From Candidula unifasciata (taxonomy: Eukaryota > Mollusca > Gastropoda > Stylommatophora > Geomitridae): 64,000 nucleotides of DNA. The stretch spans positions 115,001 through 179,000 of the forward strand of contig CAJHNH020001599.1 in assembly GCA_905116865.2 (NCBI GenBank), given 5' to 3'. The notes under the pieces are model-generated. The model worked only from the letters and a program-made list of their open reading frames with translations. It ran no database searches and was not told the DNA's origin. Below, one piece after another: positions 52,676-64,000 of this stretch; positions within the stretch are counted from its first letter, which is position 1, and every line of letters begins with the position of its first letter. Position numbers and translations under genes: made by a program.

Positions 52676-53770
52676 CTAGCACTGGAACCCACACAGAGAG
52701 CTAGCACTGGAACCCACACAGATAGCTATCCTGAAGCCCACACAAAAAGCTAGCACTGGAACCCACACAGAGAGCTAGCACTGGAACCCACACAGAAAGC
52801 TAGCACTGGAGTCCACACACATAGCTAAACTGGAGCCCGTACAGAGAGCTAGCAATGGAACCCACACAGAGAGCTAAACTGGAGCCCACACAGAGAACCA
52901 CACAGAGAGCTAGCACAGAAGCCCACACAGAGAGCTAGCACTGCAAACCACACAGAAAACCAGCACTAGAACCCACACATAGAGCTAGCACTAGAGCCCT
53001 CGCAGAGAGCTAGCACTGGAACCCACACAGAGAGCTAGCACTGGAACCCACAAAGAGAGCTAGCACTTGAACCCACACAGAGAGCTAGCACTGAAACCCA
53101 CACAGAGAGCTAGCACTGGAACCCACACAGAGAGCTAGCACTGGAACCCACAAAGAGAGCTAGCAATTGAACCCACACAGAGAGCTAGCACTTGAACCCG
53201 CACAAAGAGCTAGCACTGGAGCCCACACAGAGAGCTACCACTGAAACCCACACAGAGAGCTAGCACTGGAACCCGCACAAAGAGCTAGCACTGGAGCCCA
53301 CACAGAGAGCTAGCACTGGTACCCACACAGAGAGCTGGCACTGGTACCCACACAGAGAGCTAGCACTGGAACCCACACACAGAGCTAGCACTGGAGCCCA
53401 CACAGAGAGCTAGCACTGGAACCCGCACAAAGATCTAGCACTGGAGCCCACACAGAGAGCTAGCACTGGTACCCACACAGAGAGCTAGCACTGGAACCCA
53501 CACAGAGAGCTAGCACTGGAACCCACACAGAGAGCTAGCACTGGTACCCACACAGAGAGCTAGCACTGGAACCCACACACAGAGCTAGCACTGGAGCCCA
53601 CACAGAGAGCTAGCACTGGAACCCACACAGAGAGCTAGCACTGGAACCCACACAGAGAGCTAGCACTGGAACTCACACAGAGAGCTAGCACTGGAACTCA
53701 CACAGAGAGCTAGCACTGGAACTCACACAGAGAGCTAGCACTGGAACCCACACAGAGAGCTAGCACAATA
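52676..53770. repeat. Satellite 11: 25-bp minisatellite, about 44 units
   Basis: Unit GAGCTAGCACTGGAACCCAC plus ACAGA. CTGGA at 53641, 53666 and 53691 shows the 25-bp period. Left third has deleted or variant units (AAACTGGAGCCC, CCAGCACTAGAA); the right third is nearly uniform. Each unit has an NheI-type GCTAGC site. 25 is not a multiple of 3, so no long frames arise. Confidence 0.95.
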
Positions 53771-54750
53771 AATTAGCATCATCAACACAGACGGTATGTT
53801 CATGTAGAGCCATCGTTTATGTTTTCGTATTCCTGCTCATAGAGGCCTACCTAACTGCCGGGTACAGGTAAACACGGCCTTGCAGACCTGGCAGGAGACA
53901 CTTGGCGCCGTTAGAGGATTCAGGGTTATACAGTACCAGAAGGAAGGGGGAAACAAACATTATACGCGGAGAGAGAACTGTGTAACGTGTATCGAACTCA
54001 CGTCAAGATAAAAAGACAGACAAGACAGACAGGTGAAAGGATGGATAGATAGATAGAGTGACGAAGGGACAAACATCCAGCTATATATAGGCGGGGGGGG
54101 GGGGGGAGGACGGATTACGGACAAACAGACAGAGAAATGCAGATGGAGATACGAATATATATGCCAACAGGAAACAGACAGCACAATCAACAAACAAGCG
54201 CATAATACTCAGATGAATCAGTAACCTCACATATGAAAAGCCTTTAAGAAAGCAATTATTATGTTACATTCAAAATAAAGGCTTGCAAAATAAACATGTC
54301 AAAGTAATTTTAAAAAAAACATGTAGTAGTTAGTTCATAAAGGTTACAACCAGAAAACAAATTGTAAATGCTTACCGTTCTCCCCTTCCCTCTAACTGCC
54401 AGTTGGAAATAATCCAAGATAGTGTGGCTGTATGTTGACGGCGCGGTTGCAATTCGTGTAATGAACTTCTAATGGTAACTTCAAACTCGCGGATACACGG
54501 CAAAAGAATGTTTGTCAATAATGTTTAACAATATCTTATGACCAGCCAACACGTCTGAGTGTAGGGTACACACAGGAAGTGACTCACACTGTAACGGGTT
54601 CAGCCCAATGACCTCACTATGGATTTCAATCTGCTAGATCAATACCTGGGATTTCACGCTTGCTAATCAAAAAGAAGACGTAATATGTCACTGTCTCAAG
54701 TAGACCAAAGTATTTTTTCCTGTTGCTACTTCTTTTTCTTCTACTGCTGT
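53771..54750. other. No recognisable gene
   Basis: G run at 54092-54107 and a GATAGATA patch at 54045-54055; otherwise featureless. Confidence 0.4.
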
Positions 54751-55243
54751 TCGTCTGCCTGTGTACGCTGTTCGTCTGTAAGTGGAAGCTGTTTGTAAGT
54801 GGAAGGTGTTCGTCTGCCAGTGGAAGGTGTTCGTCTGCCAGTGGAAGGTGTTCGTCTGCCAGTGAAAGCTGTTCGTCTGCCAGTGGAAGGTGTTCGTCTG
54901 TAAGTGGAAGGTGTTCGTCTGCCAGTGGAAGGTGTTCGTCTGCCAGTGGAAGGTGTTCGTCTGCCAGTGGAAGGTGTTCGTCTGCCAGTGGAAGGTGTTC
55001 GTCTGCCAGTGGAAGGTGTTCGTCTGCCAGTGAAAGCTGTTCATCTGCCAGTGGAAGGTGTTCGTCTGCCAGTGGCAGGTGTTCGTCTGCCAGTAAAAGC
55101 TGTTCGTCTGTAAGTGGAAGCTGATCTTAGGCCAGTGGAAGCCGATCTTCTGCTAGTGGAAACTGATCTTCTGCCAGTGGAAACTGTTCGTCTGCGTGTG
55201 GAAGCTGATCTTCTGCTAGTGAAACCTGTTCGTCTGCTAGTGG
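54751..55243. repeat. Satellite 12: 21-bp minisatellite, about 23 units
   Basis: Unit TGTTCGTCTGCCAGTGGAAG plus G. Variants with CTGATCTT and GAAACTG appear at the right end. 21 is a multiple of 3, so both strands are open: 133 codons of GRCSSAS on plus, 118 codons of TFHWQTN on minus. I treat them as artefacts because both strands are open and no flanking exon structure is seen. Confidence 0.93.
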
Positions 55244-55394
55244 AACAGAGGCTCTAACAGGGCCGGATAAAGAACAGGATAAAGCGCGGGTTTTTGCATG
55301 CACTTTACAACTCATGCTTTTGTGTTCTTTTATAATATTCATAATATGCATAACATCAATGATCATAACATGCTTTATTAGTAAAATACAACTG

Positions 55395-55497
55395 CTCTGC
55401 GAAAGATGGTTGACTGGAAGGGCCGAATGTAAGACGGGCCTGCGTGCCCAATTTGTGACCCTTTGAAAATAAAGTTCGTTCGTTCGTTCCCTCCCCG
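55395..55497 (+). mobile_element. Possible retroposon 3' end with GTTC tail
   Basis: GACCCTTTGAAAATAAAG followed by GTTCGTTCGTTCGTTC (55479-55493), an AATAAA-like signal followed by a tetranucleotide tail as at many LINE 3' ends. No coding part is recognisable. Single copy here. Confidence 0.35.
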
Positions 55498-55835
55498 AAC
55501 CGTTTTAACTGCATTATGGGTCCTTGGACAAACCAGTGTGCTGGGACCCTCACGACAGCCACGCACAGGAGTGAAATGTAAATGGTCACTTGACATTCAC
55601 AGATTAGAATGGAGCCCTTTTGCTGGCGGGACCTCCAGGTAAGCTCTGAGCGACCCCGTGTGTTAGGTTGGCACTGGTGCTCCCATATATAGGTAATTCA
55701 AAATACAAACGGTAATAAACAACACGATACAATTTTATTCATCAAAATTAAACAAAACTTGCAGTTAGATTGAAACTAATGTAAATTTTGCATACTTCTA
55801 CTTCATTAATATTTGAAAGGTTTTCTTCTTTTTTT

Positions 55836-56130
55836 AGCCGCGTTAGCGCAGTCGATAGGAGGCTCGCTTTCAAATCCAGCTGCGACTCACTGCAGCCACG
55901 GTCGGTGTTCGAAACCGGGCGGGTTCCGGGGTTCATCCAGCCTCTAGGAAATGGGTACCAGAGTGACACTCTGGGGTAAATGGAGGAACGTTGCTGTAGC
56001 TACAGAGTTACGTTCGGACGGTGACACAGGCGGACAGTTTCTTATCAGCTGTCCGTACTGGTAGCAGATCACTTATGGTTTACAACCGTGTGCAATGACG
56101 CTGGTTCACATCTCCCGACTTTACCTTTTT
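55836..56130 (+). mobile_element. SINE-E, tRNA-derived
   Basis: Head AGCCGCGTTAGCGCAGTCGA with A-box-like TTAGCGCAGTCGATAGGAGG and B box GGTGTTCGAAACC (55906-55918). The body includes GGGTACCAGAGTGACACTCT and GTTGCTGTAGCTACAGAGTT (55991), weakly like the SINE-B/D core, and ends near TTACCTTTTTAAA. Only one copy in the window; TSD not determinable in the T-rich flanks. Confidence 0.75.
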
Positions 56131-56770
56131 AAACTTTTCTTTTCTTCTATTTTCTTATTAATTGCAAAGACTTTGGTCAGATTCTGAAAACTAATCTTAT
56201 GCAACACATCTGCTTCTATTCTATACTTAACAGAGATAAGGCATTCAGTCTGCCTTGTTACACTGTTCTTCTGATGGGATTTATTAATTATTATACTTCA
56301 ACCGAAAAAGTAAATACTCGGCTCCAAGGTTACTGAATATGTCTGCAGTACCCCCTCCCTCTATGATGCCCTAAGCACGTACTTACTGTGCTTCATGGTT
56401 AATCCGGCCCTGGGCTTAACCAGCACAAGTTAATTACCAAACTCAAACAAATCTGGCAAATTCTACTGTTGTTAATGTCCCTTTTGCTGTTGTTTCCTAC
56501 ACCTGTGCTGAAGCAGTCGTTCAAAATCATCGCTCCTACTTCCATGTTACCAGCATTATAATAAATTTTGTTTTGCTTTCATTACTATAGGTTATTCATT
56601 TTTTTTTTTTAAGCTTTTTATTTTGCCTGTCTACAATTGTGTCAATTCTGACTATGCTAGGCGCACAACCCGCATTCTTCTACTAAAACAAAATGTACCA
56701 ACTGAAAGATGCAACTAATCCACGAACAAGCAAATCAAATAGTTTGCCAGCTTGGAGAGAATGACTTGTG
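56131..56770. other. No recognisable gene
   Basis: AT-rich, T run at 56599-56610. No frame of note. Confidence 0.4.
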
Positions 56771-56885
56771 ACGCCACAAAAGACGTACATCTGACGCCAC
56801 AAAAGACGTACATCTGACGCCACAAAAGACGTACATCTGACGCCACAAAAGACGTACATCTGACGCCATAAAAGGCGTACACCGA
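56771..56885. repeat. 23-bp minisatellite, 5 units
   Basis: Unit ACGCCACAAAAGACGTACAT plus CTG; four near-identical copies and one diverged copy. Confidence 0.93.
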
Positions 56886-57221
56886 ACGAGGAGAGGGACG
56901 AAGAGCTCGAGTTAGACTAAGAGGAAGATGAAAAGATAACATTTAGAAAAATATTATGTCTTCCACGACACCCGAAGCGGTAGAAGAGAAAGTGAAGAAG
57001 AAGTAGAAGAATTCAGGATCCTTTTAAAACTACTTGCTTCTATATTTCCATCCATTTCTAAATTCCTAGATTTTAAATAAAAACGAGACTTGCCATATAG
57101 TGCCTTTCAGTACAACAACAACAGTGAATCAGTCAAACGACGAATAACAGGAAACACAACGGGCTTTTTTTTTTTGGTGGCTTTTTTTCTTCATAGCAAA
57201 AGGTGCGGGTACTCACAATAA

Positions 57222-57451
57222 GTCGGTTTCTGTGGTTTAGTGGTTGCAAACGAGCTTCGTAATGCCGGGGTGCCGGGTTCGATCCCAGCTTCGGGCCTTG
57301 CTTTGGTTTCTACAGTGGTATCTAGAAGCCGAAAGTCCATAAATCAATGGCAAACTACTGGATGTAAATTTGTCTAGAAAAACCCCAACAGCCAAAAAAT
57401 GCTCTAAAGGATATGCAACTAACTTCTAACTCACAAAAAAGTGACTGAACA
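57222..57451 (+). mobile_element. SINE-C, full length, long diverged TSD
   Basis: Head TCGGTTTCTGTGGTTTAGTG, B box GGTTCGATCCCAG (57277-57289), body ATCAATGGCAAACTACTGGA and tail CAACTAACTTCTAACTCAC. Flanks 57200-57221 and 57452-57473 are alike (AGGTGCGGGTACTCACAATA against AGGTACGGCTACTCACCACA). At 18 of 22 matches this is an old TSD or a pre-existing repeat. Confidence 0.82.
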
Positions 57452-57506
57452 GGTACGGCTACTCACCACAAGGTGTCTATTGCAGTAACGCTAAAAAACG
57501 GATGCG

Positions 57507-57523
57507 GGGGGGGGGGGGGGGGG
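57507..57523. repeat. Poly-G run
   Basis: Uninterrupted G run of about 17 bases. Confidence 0.95.
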
Positions 57524-57619
57524 TGGTGCTTTTACTGTTAACCGTTGTGTACCGCCAGGAAAAAAAACTTGGCTAATGCTTCAACTGACTATTCAAACAT
57601 GGTATTCAAATCTAAAAAG

Positions 57620-57872
57620 GTTAAAGTCGAGAAGAGCGACTTAATTTCTCGGGGTTTTATACCATATGGCTCGGTCTCTCTCCACTGAACGACTAACCGC
57701 CTGTCGAAAGCGTCACACAAAGCACGAACTCCGTAGCGCTGAAGACGTTTCCCATTGATCTCCGTAACAAATTTGATCAGTAAATTGAACGACGCAACAA
57801 TGAAACGTCCCACGTACACAAGAACGCAAGGCAAACGGTTTGTCCGCTTTGCCACAGAGACCTACCTGATTT
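57620..57872 (-). mobile_element. SINE-D, full-length-looking copy
   Basis: Minus strand. Head GGTCTCTGTGGCAAAGCGGA with a poor B box (ACGTGGGACGTTTC), core AGCGCTACGGAGTTCGTGCT (complement of about 57718-57737), then GACGCTTTCGACAGGCGG and tail CATATGGTATAAAACCCCGA. The 88-codon minus-strand frame through it is fortuitous. Confidence 0.75.
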
Positions 57873-58057
57873 TGTTTTTTAAACTTGTTTGGTACCCAGC
57901 AGATATTTAATTCACACTAGCTCAGGAAGATTTGACTTTAACTAAGAAATACTCAAGCCAGAATGTGGTAACATAATAACATTGTGAACAACAAAGAGAT
58001 AAAAGTAACAGTTGGTGCAGGGTGTGCTAGGGGTGCAACTCAAAGTGGCATAAGACG

Positions 58058-58265
58058 TTCTCCTTCTTCGGGATGACCGACTGCAAAACTTTGGTGGAAG
58101 TTTTGGTTGTCTGTCCACTTCTTAATGTTAGTCTTGTTCCTGAACTTGATTTTTGTGTGCACATCCGTTTTATACATCTGGCTCATGTGTATGTAGACTG
58201 CTAGTTTCTTGCCTGTCAATCAGATTTTCTCACACTTCGAAGGAAACACACACAATTAGTCGACT
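58058..58265 (-). mobile_element. Retroposon G, copy
   Basis: TTCTCCTTCTTCGGGATGAC at the left edge (tail), then GAAGTTTTGGTTGTCTGTCC, GTGCACATCCGTTTTATACA, TTGCCTGTCAATCAGATTTT and ACAATTAGTCGACTTTA. Confidence 0.7.
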
Positions 58266-58539
58266 TTAAAAAAAAACGGATCAGAAAAAGGGTGGTGAAC
58301 ATTTTATATATATATATATATAGAAGGAGACCATATAAAAATCGGAAGCTGTGGTTACCGTGCCGGGAATCGATCCTGTCAACTCCTTTTACACAATTCT
58401 TGTTAGGGGGCAGTGGTTCTATACCTCCCTCCCCCACCCCCACCCGACCCGACCCACACGGGGAACATAGGAAACTGAGGACAAACAAATAATGTAAGCA
58501 GAACCTAGCTAATGCTTGGTATGTTGACTGGCAATGAAT

Positions 58540-58760
58540 GAGTTAAAAGCGAGAATGTCGTGTCTTCATTTCCCCGAATATTTTCCCATATAGCTCAGTA
58601 ACTCTCCACAGAGCACATGTTGGCTCACCAAGAGCATCGCATAAAACACGACTCTCAGTAGATCCAGCGACGATCCTAAACCATTTGCAATCGCGAACCG
58701 AAGTGTTGGGTCCTAAATCGAATGCATAGTCTTCAGGGCGTGAGATAAACACCATAAAGA
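58540..58760 (-). mobile_element. SINE-D, copy without a clear head
   Basis: Complement holds GGATCGTCGCTGGATCTACT, AGAGTCGTGTTTTATGCGAT and GAGTTACTGAGCTATATGGG, matching the core and 3' part of the 57.7 kb copy. The region corresponding to the head (58680-58760) is diverged. Confidence 0.6.
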
Positions 58761-59149
58761 GGCGCTTCAATCAACTAGAAACCATTGTCAATGATCGACA
58801 GGAAGAGGATTCAGAGCTCACCTCCCTTTAGAGTTGTCACTGTTAGGAACGAGGAAGAAGCATGTGGGAGATCCCGCGTTTTGACGCTCCTGGTACATGC
58901 CTCTACCTGCAGTGAATACCCATTGCTCGAGCTGTACATCTCTAACATCAATACCTTTCGCGTAATGAACTGCGGCAGCTGCAGCGTCAAAAAAATATTT
59001 CAGTCCTCATCCTTATCTTCCCCAAGGGCAGCATGTTTCATTCACGCACTCACATGATAGGAATGTTTACGTTGTGACTCAACCAATGATTTCCCCCCGA
59101 GTTTATCTTTACATCGGGTCTCTCAAATGACAGGTCAGAGGGTGATCGT
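58761..59149. other. No recognisable gene
   Basis: A 90-codon plus-strand frame (58785-59057) has no identifiable domain, no signal peptide and no splice context; not called. Confidence 0.35.
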
Positions 59150-61418
<2,269 letters not shown>

Positions 61419-61422
61419 AACA

Positions 61423-61520
61423 GAAGCTATCTCACCTGAACATCAAGGTGCCGACTGCAGATGTAATCACTCCAGAAAACTCCGCTTCACAAATAACCCA
61501 CCTCATACACCAAGTCAAGG
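61423..61520 (+). other. Possible orphan exon (weak)
   Basis: A 31-codon plus-strand frame (LSHLNIKVPTADVITPENSA and following) ends at CAAGTCAAG followed by GTAAGT, a consensus splice donor at 61518/61519. The upstream side is the ATAG tract with AAACAG as the only nearby acceptor-like AG and no pyrimidine tract. No family recognised. Confidence 0.2.
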
Positions 61521-62475
61521 TAAGTCGAGCATGAGTAAACAACAAACAAACTTCAGCTATGAACTTCGTCGCACAACTCCTGCACAATCTCCTGTGTGTG
61601 TGTCTAGATCAGTTCGGCATTGTCAGTCTCACGAAGTCTCTCACAACCGACAAGGCTTTCCCCTCAAGGCAGCGTTCGAGCTTTTCACACAGCCTGGCAG
61701 ACGATCGCTCACAGTAACACTTCTACAGGACGATGTCGTTGGCTGCCTGGGGCAGAAACAACGCGGCGCGCTAAGTTTATTATTTTCCGAACTGTTGCTG
61801 ACATATTTCATAACACTTATTAACATATGAAGTCCGCCTCCTAATGTTGAACACCTCGTGGTGTAGTCAGCGCTAATTTGGTATAACTAAATAAGCTACA
61901 ACTTACACAGTCTGCATGGGGTCTTACAAAATAAGCAATTTTAATAATGTTTTTAATGCGGCATATCTTGTGATGACATAATCAATGACTGTGCATTTGA
62001 GAAACCATGGCAATAAAAAACATTAAGCTGTAACTAGGGTCGTTTAAAACACATGGAGAAGAGAGCTGGAGAATGAAGTTAGAAAGAGAGCTCCATGTAA
62101 TGGCGAAGGATAGAACGACTTGGCGTGAGTTGGTTGAGGTCCTATGCTCCATTGGGGGATAGAAAGGCAGAAGAGGAGTTGTTTAGAAGATTATACAACA
62201 TAATTTCTGTGATTTTGCAAACACATTCTTTGTTATTTCTTTTAATAAACATCAAACGACAATATATTTTCATTCTCCGTATATTTAAAGGGTGAATATA
62301 TTTTCAAGCTTTCTGAGATCAGCTGGTGTTATTTAAAACAGTCCGAGCTTTATACAGCTGAGGGCCTCATTAGGTCTAAATTCGACCCTGGATGTGGTGG
62401 TAATATAAATAATAAAAAGAAACTACCAATTAAAGATCAAAGACATGTTTCCCATCACTGACACAGCGCGTATAG
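61521..62475. other. No recognisable gene
   Basis: 61530-61830 is GC-richer with three short overlapping frames, none with a motif. 61840-62475 is AT-rich. A short LINE-like plus-strand string (ERELHVMAKDRTTWR near 62085-62130) may be another reverse-transcriptase C-terminal trace. Confidence 0.35.
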
Positions 62476-62645
62476 TATATATTGTTATAGACTAGACCAG
62501 TAGTAGGTCCTCGATAGGTGGACAGTATCACGCCAGCCGCCTCTACTTCCAAGGACATTATCTGGTACTTATTCTAGGCTACGTCGACCTGCAAGTCAAA
62601 AGGTAAATATTCCTCACGAATCCCTTTGGTGTGGATTTAAACCCA
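62476..62645 (-). mobile_element. SINE-A, minus-strand copy
   Basis: Complement has TACGTCGACC-type body start (62580), GGCGGCTGGCGTGATACTG and CACCTATCGAGG, with a head remnant at 62625-62645 (TTTGGGTTTAAATCC as B box). Tail truncated. Confidence 0.7.
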
Positions 62646-62741
62646 AAAAGGCAAACATATGTGGCAAACATATGGGTGGGTGTTTATATCTCCGTAGGAA
62701 TATTTTCATTTTTACTTGGAACGTTTACTCCTTTCCTTCAA

Positions 62742-62937
62742 CACACACACATTCACATACGCACACACACGCACTCACACGCACTCGCACGCATACACAC
62801 ACGCACACACACGCACGCACACACGCACGCGCACACGCTCGCGGGCACACACACGCAGATACACACACTCACACACCATCACACGTATTCACACTACACA
62901 CACACACATGCATACACACACACGCGCGCGCGCGCAA
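62742..62937. repeat. Imperfect (CA)n/(CG)n microsatellite
   Basis: About 195 bases of alternating purine-pyrimidine sequence ending in CGCGCGCGCG, potentially Z-DNA-forming. Three overlapping frames (Thr/His/Arg-rich) are artefacts. Confidence 0.92.
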
Positions 62938-63280
62938 GATTTCATCCCGGCAGTTGCATATCCCGGACAGAGTGTCTACTCTGACCTGACACCGGTCCGG
63001 CTATCCCGCAGAGATAAAACACGGGGAAGTGGTCGGCGGTGTCCCCACTCACATGTTGCCTAACGGATATTTTACTAGCGGTGGTTCGACGCTAACAAAG
63101 ATGGCTACTAATGTAATATTCTCAAAAACTCCATTTACTAATGTATTCTCTTCTGTTCCGTCTTTACAGTGAAAGCTGGCTTTAGTGAACCACTGTTGTC
63201 CTTAGGAATATTACTTGGTGAGGCTCCAATCTTTTCCACAATGCGACTCTCTTACCATTGTCTGAAAACCTCGAAAACTG
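62938..63280. other. No recognisable gene
   Basis: A splice-acceptor-like TCTTCTGTTCCGTCTTTACAG lies at 63150-63170. The frame after it is short and runs into the TG tract. Confidence 0.35.
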
Positions 63281-63477
63281 TGTGTGTGTGTGTGTATGTG
63301 TGTAGGTGGGTGGGTGTGTGTATGTGGGTGTGTGTATGTGGGTGTGTGTATGTGGGTGTGTGTGTGTATGTGGGTGGGTGTGTGTGTGTGGGAGGGAGGG
63401 GGTTGGTGTGGGTGGGTGTGTGTGTGTGTGTGTGGGTGTGTGTGTATGTGGGTGGGTGTGTGTGTGTGTGTGGGTGG
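63281..63477. repeat. Imperfect (TG)n/(GGTG)n microsatellite
   Basis: TG-rich tract with TATG and GGTG variants, roughly complementary in composition to 62742-62937 but not an exact inverted copy. Overlapping frames are Cys/Val/Gly-rich artefacts. Confidence 0.92.
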
Positions 63478-63613
63478 GTCAGTGCTTTTTTGCCAACCGT
63501 CCATGGCGTGGAACTAACCTAATACTGCAGGATCATATTGTTAACTACACGCACTAACCTCTAAGCCACGGATTTGTACAATATTGTTAATCATAATTCT
63601 GATAATGTAAGGG

Positions 63614-63803
63614 AAGCCGCCGTGGTGTAGCAGATACACACTCGCTTGCGGATCGGAAAGTCGTGGGTTCGGGTTCTGACAATACTGAACTTTCTTCAAA
63701 AATGACCTTCTCTTCTAGGTCGACCCAGCCTTAAGTGGGTACTAGGTGCAGTCCTGGAAGTAAAGGCGGCCGGCGTGATTCTGACCACATCACCCACCAA
63801 ATG
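63614..63803 (+). mobile_element. SINE-A with intact head, 3'-truncated
   Basis: Head GAAGCCGCCGTGGTGTAGCA, B box AAGTCGTGGGTTCGGGTTC (63659-63677), body CTAGGTCGACCCAGCCTTAA and GGCGGCCGGCGTGATTCTGA, ending at ACATCACCCACCAAA. The TATAAA and tail blocks are missing. Confidence 0.85.
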
Positions 63804-64000
63804 AAATATGACATTGACGGGTTGAGGAAACGAGGGCATCGGCGACCGGTCGCTCACTGGCTCGCTGGTAGACGACTTCGTCGTCGGTCGGGACAGTATT
63901 TGATTATGTCTCCTTTGATAGCATCGACACAGAAGGAGTCCTTGTTATGGATCTTGGTTTCCTGCAATGCTAAGACTTTCTATATGATGCACATAGCCTA
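63804..64000. other. No recognisable gene at window end
   Basis: GC-rich CGGCGACCGGTCGCTC stretch followed by mixed sequence. A feature continuing past the window cannot be excluded. Confidence 0.35.

Noticed and set aside
54688..55124. Cys/Ser-rich or Trp-rich repeat protein encoded by the 21-bp array
   Set aside because: Both strands are open only because 21 is divisible by 3. There is no start context, signal peptide with cleavage site, or splice signal that favours one strand.
63150..63280. Exon starting at the strong acceptor-like site at 63170
   Set aside because: The downstream frame meets a stop in phase 0 and otherwise runs into a TG tract; no donor or conserved peptide was seen.
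62742..63477. CA-rich and TG-rich tracts as arms of a large inverted repeat
   Set aside because: The two tracts are only compositionally complementary; the order of their variant steps does not match when one is reversed.

Overview
The window is non-coding, repeat-saturated nuclear DNA of an animal. I found no intact protein-coding gene, rRNA or free-standing tRNA gene, and no operon-like layout. The content suggests a lophotrochozoan, most likely a gastropod mollusc: many tRNA-derived SINE families, SPIN-type hAT miniature transposons (a horizontally transferred family known from tetrapods, a triatomine bug and a pond snail), several degraded LINE lineages, and very long micro- and minisatellites. 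The species assignment is inference. Family names used here (SINE-A to SINE-F, retroposon G, repeats H to K, satellites 1 to 13) are local labels.

Layout. 0-9 kb: SINE-A copies, a 32-bp satellite (2.49-3.02 kb), LINE reverse-transcriptase tails, and pure GAAA and GA tracts. 9.4-10.7 kb: an internally deleted Tigger/pogo DNA transposon with matching terminal inverted repeats and TA target sites. 11-18 kb: a 32-bp satellite, LINE fragments including RNase H-type tails, a SINE-B with an 11-bp target-site duplication (TSD), and an 18-bp satellite grown out of a SINE-A copy. 18-28 kb: a SPIN MITE inserted inside a SINE-A, a 350-bp CAGA tract, 48-bp and 45-bp satellites, and retroposon G nested in repeat H. 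28-37 kb: ATTC/ATCC tracts, LINE tails, a mariner transposase remnant, a 32-bp satellite invaded by SINE-C, SINE-F with a perfect 13-bp TSD, and a 64-bp array containing a SINE B-box. 37-47 kb: 32-bp and 30-bp satellites, two SINE-B copies, CTT tracts, a second SPIN MITE, a 17-base assembly gap, an RNase H LINE domain and a hairpin inside a SINE-A. 47-64 kb: LINE fragments, a third hAT MITE inserted in the centre of a palindrome, 50-bp, 25-bp, 21-bp and 23-bp satellites, SINE-C, SINE-D and SINE-E copies, a 32-bp satellite of about 43 units running into ACAG and ATAG microsatellites, and a terminal SINE-A.

How it fits together. Retroposons supplied by LINE machinery (SINEs with A/B boxes, retroposon G with GAA tails, LINE 3' ends with ATG tails) have been inserted into each other and into satellites. 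Pieces of SINEs have in turn been amplified into new satellites. Five unrelated satellites share an exact 32-bp period, and two SINE families with different heads share a central core. These are the main observations worth following up. Most long open frames here are by-products of tandem repeats.
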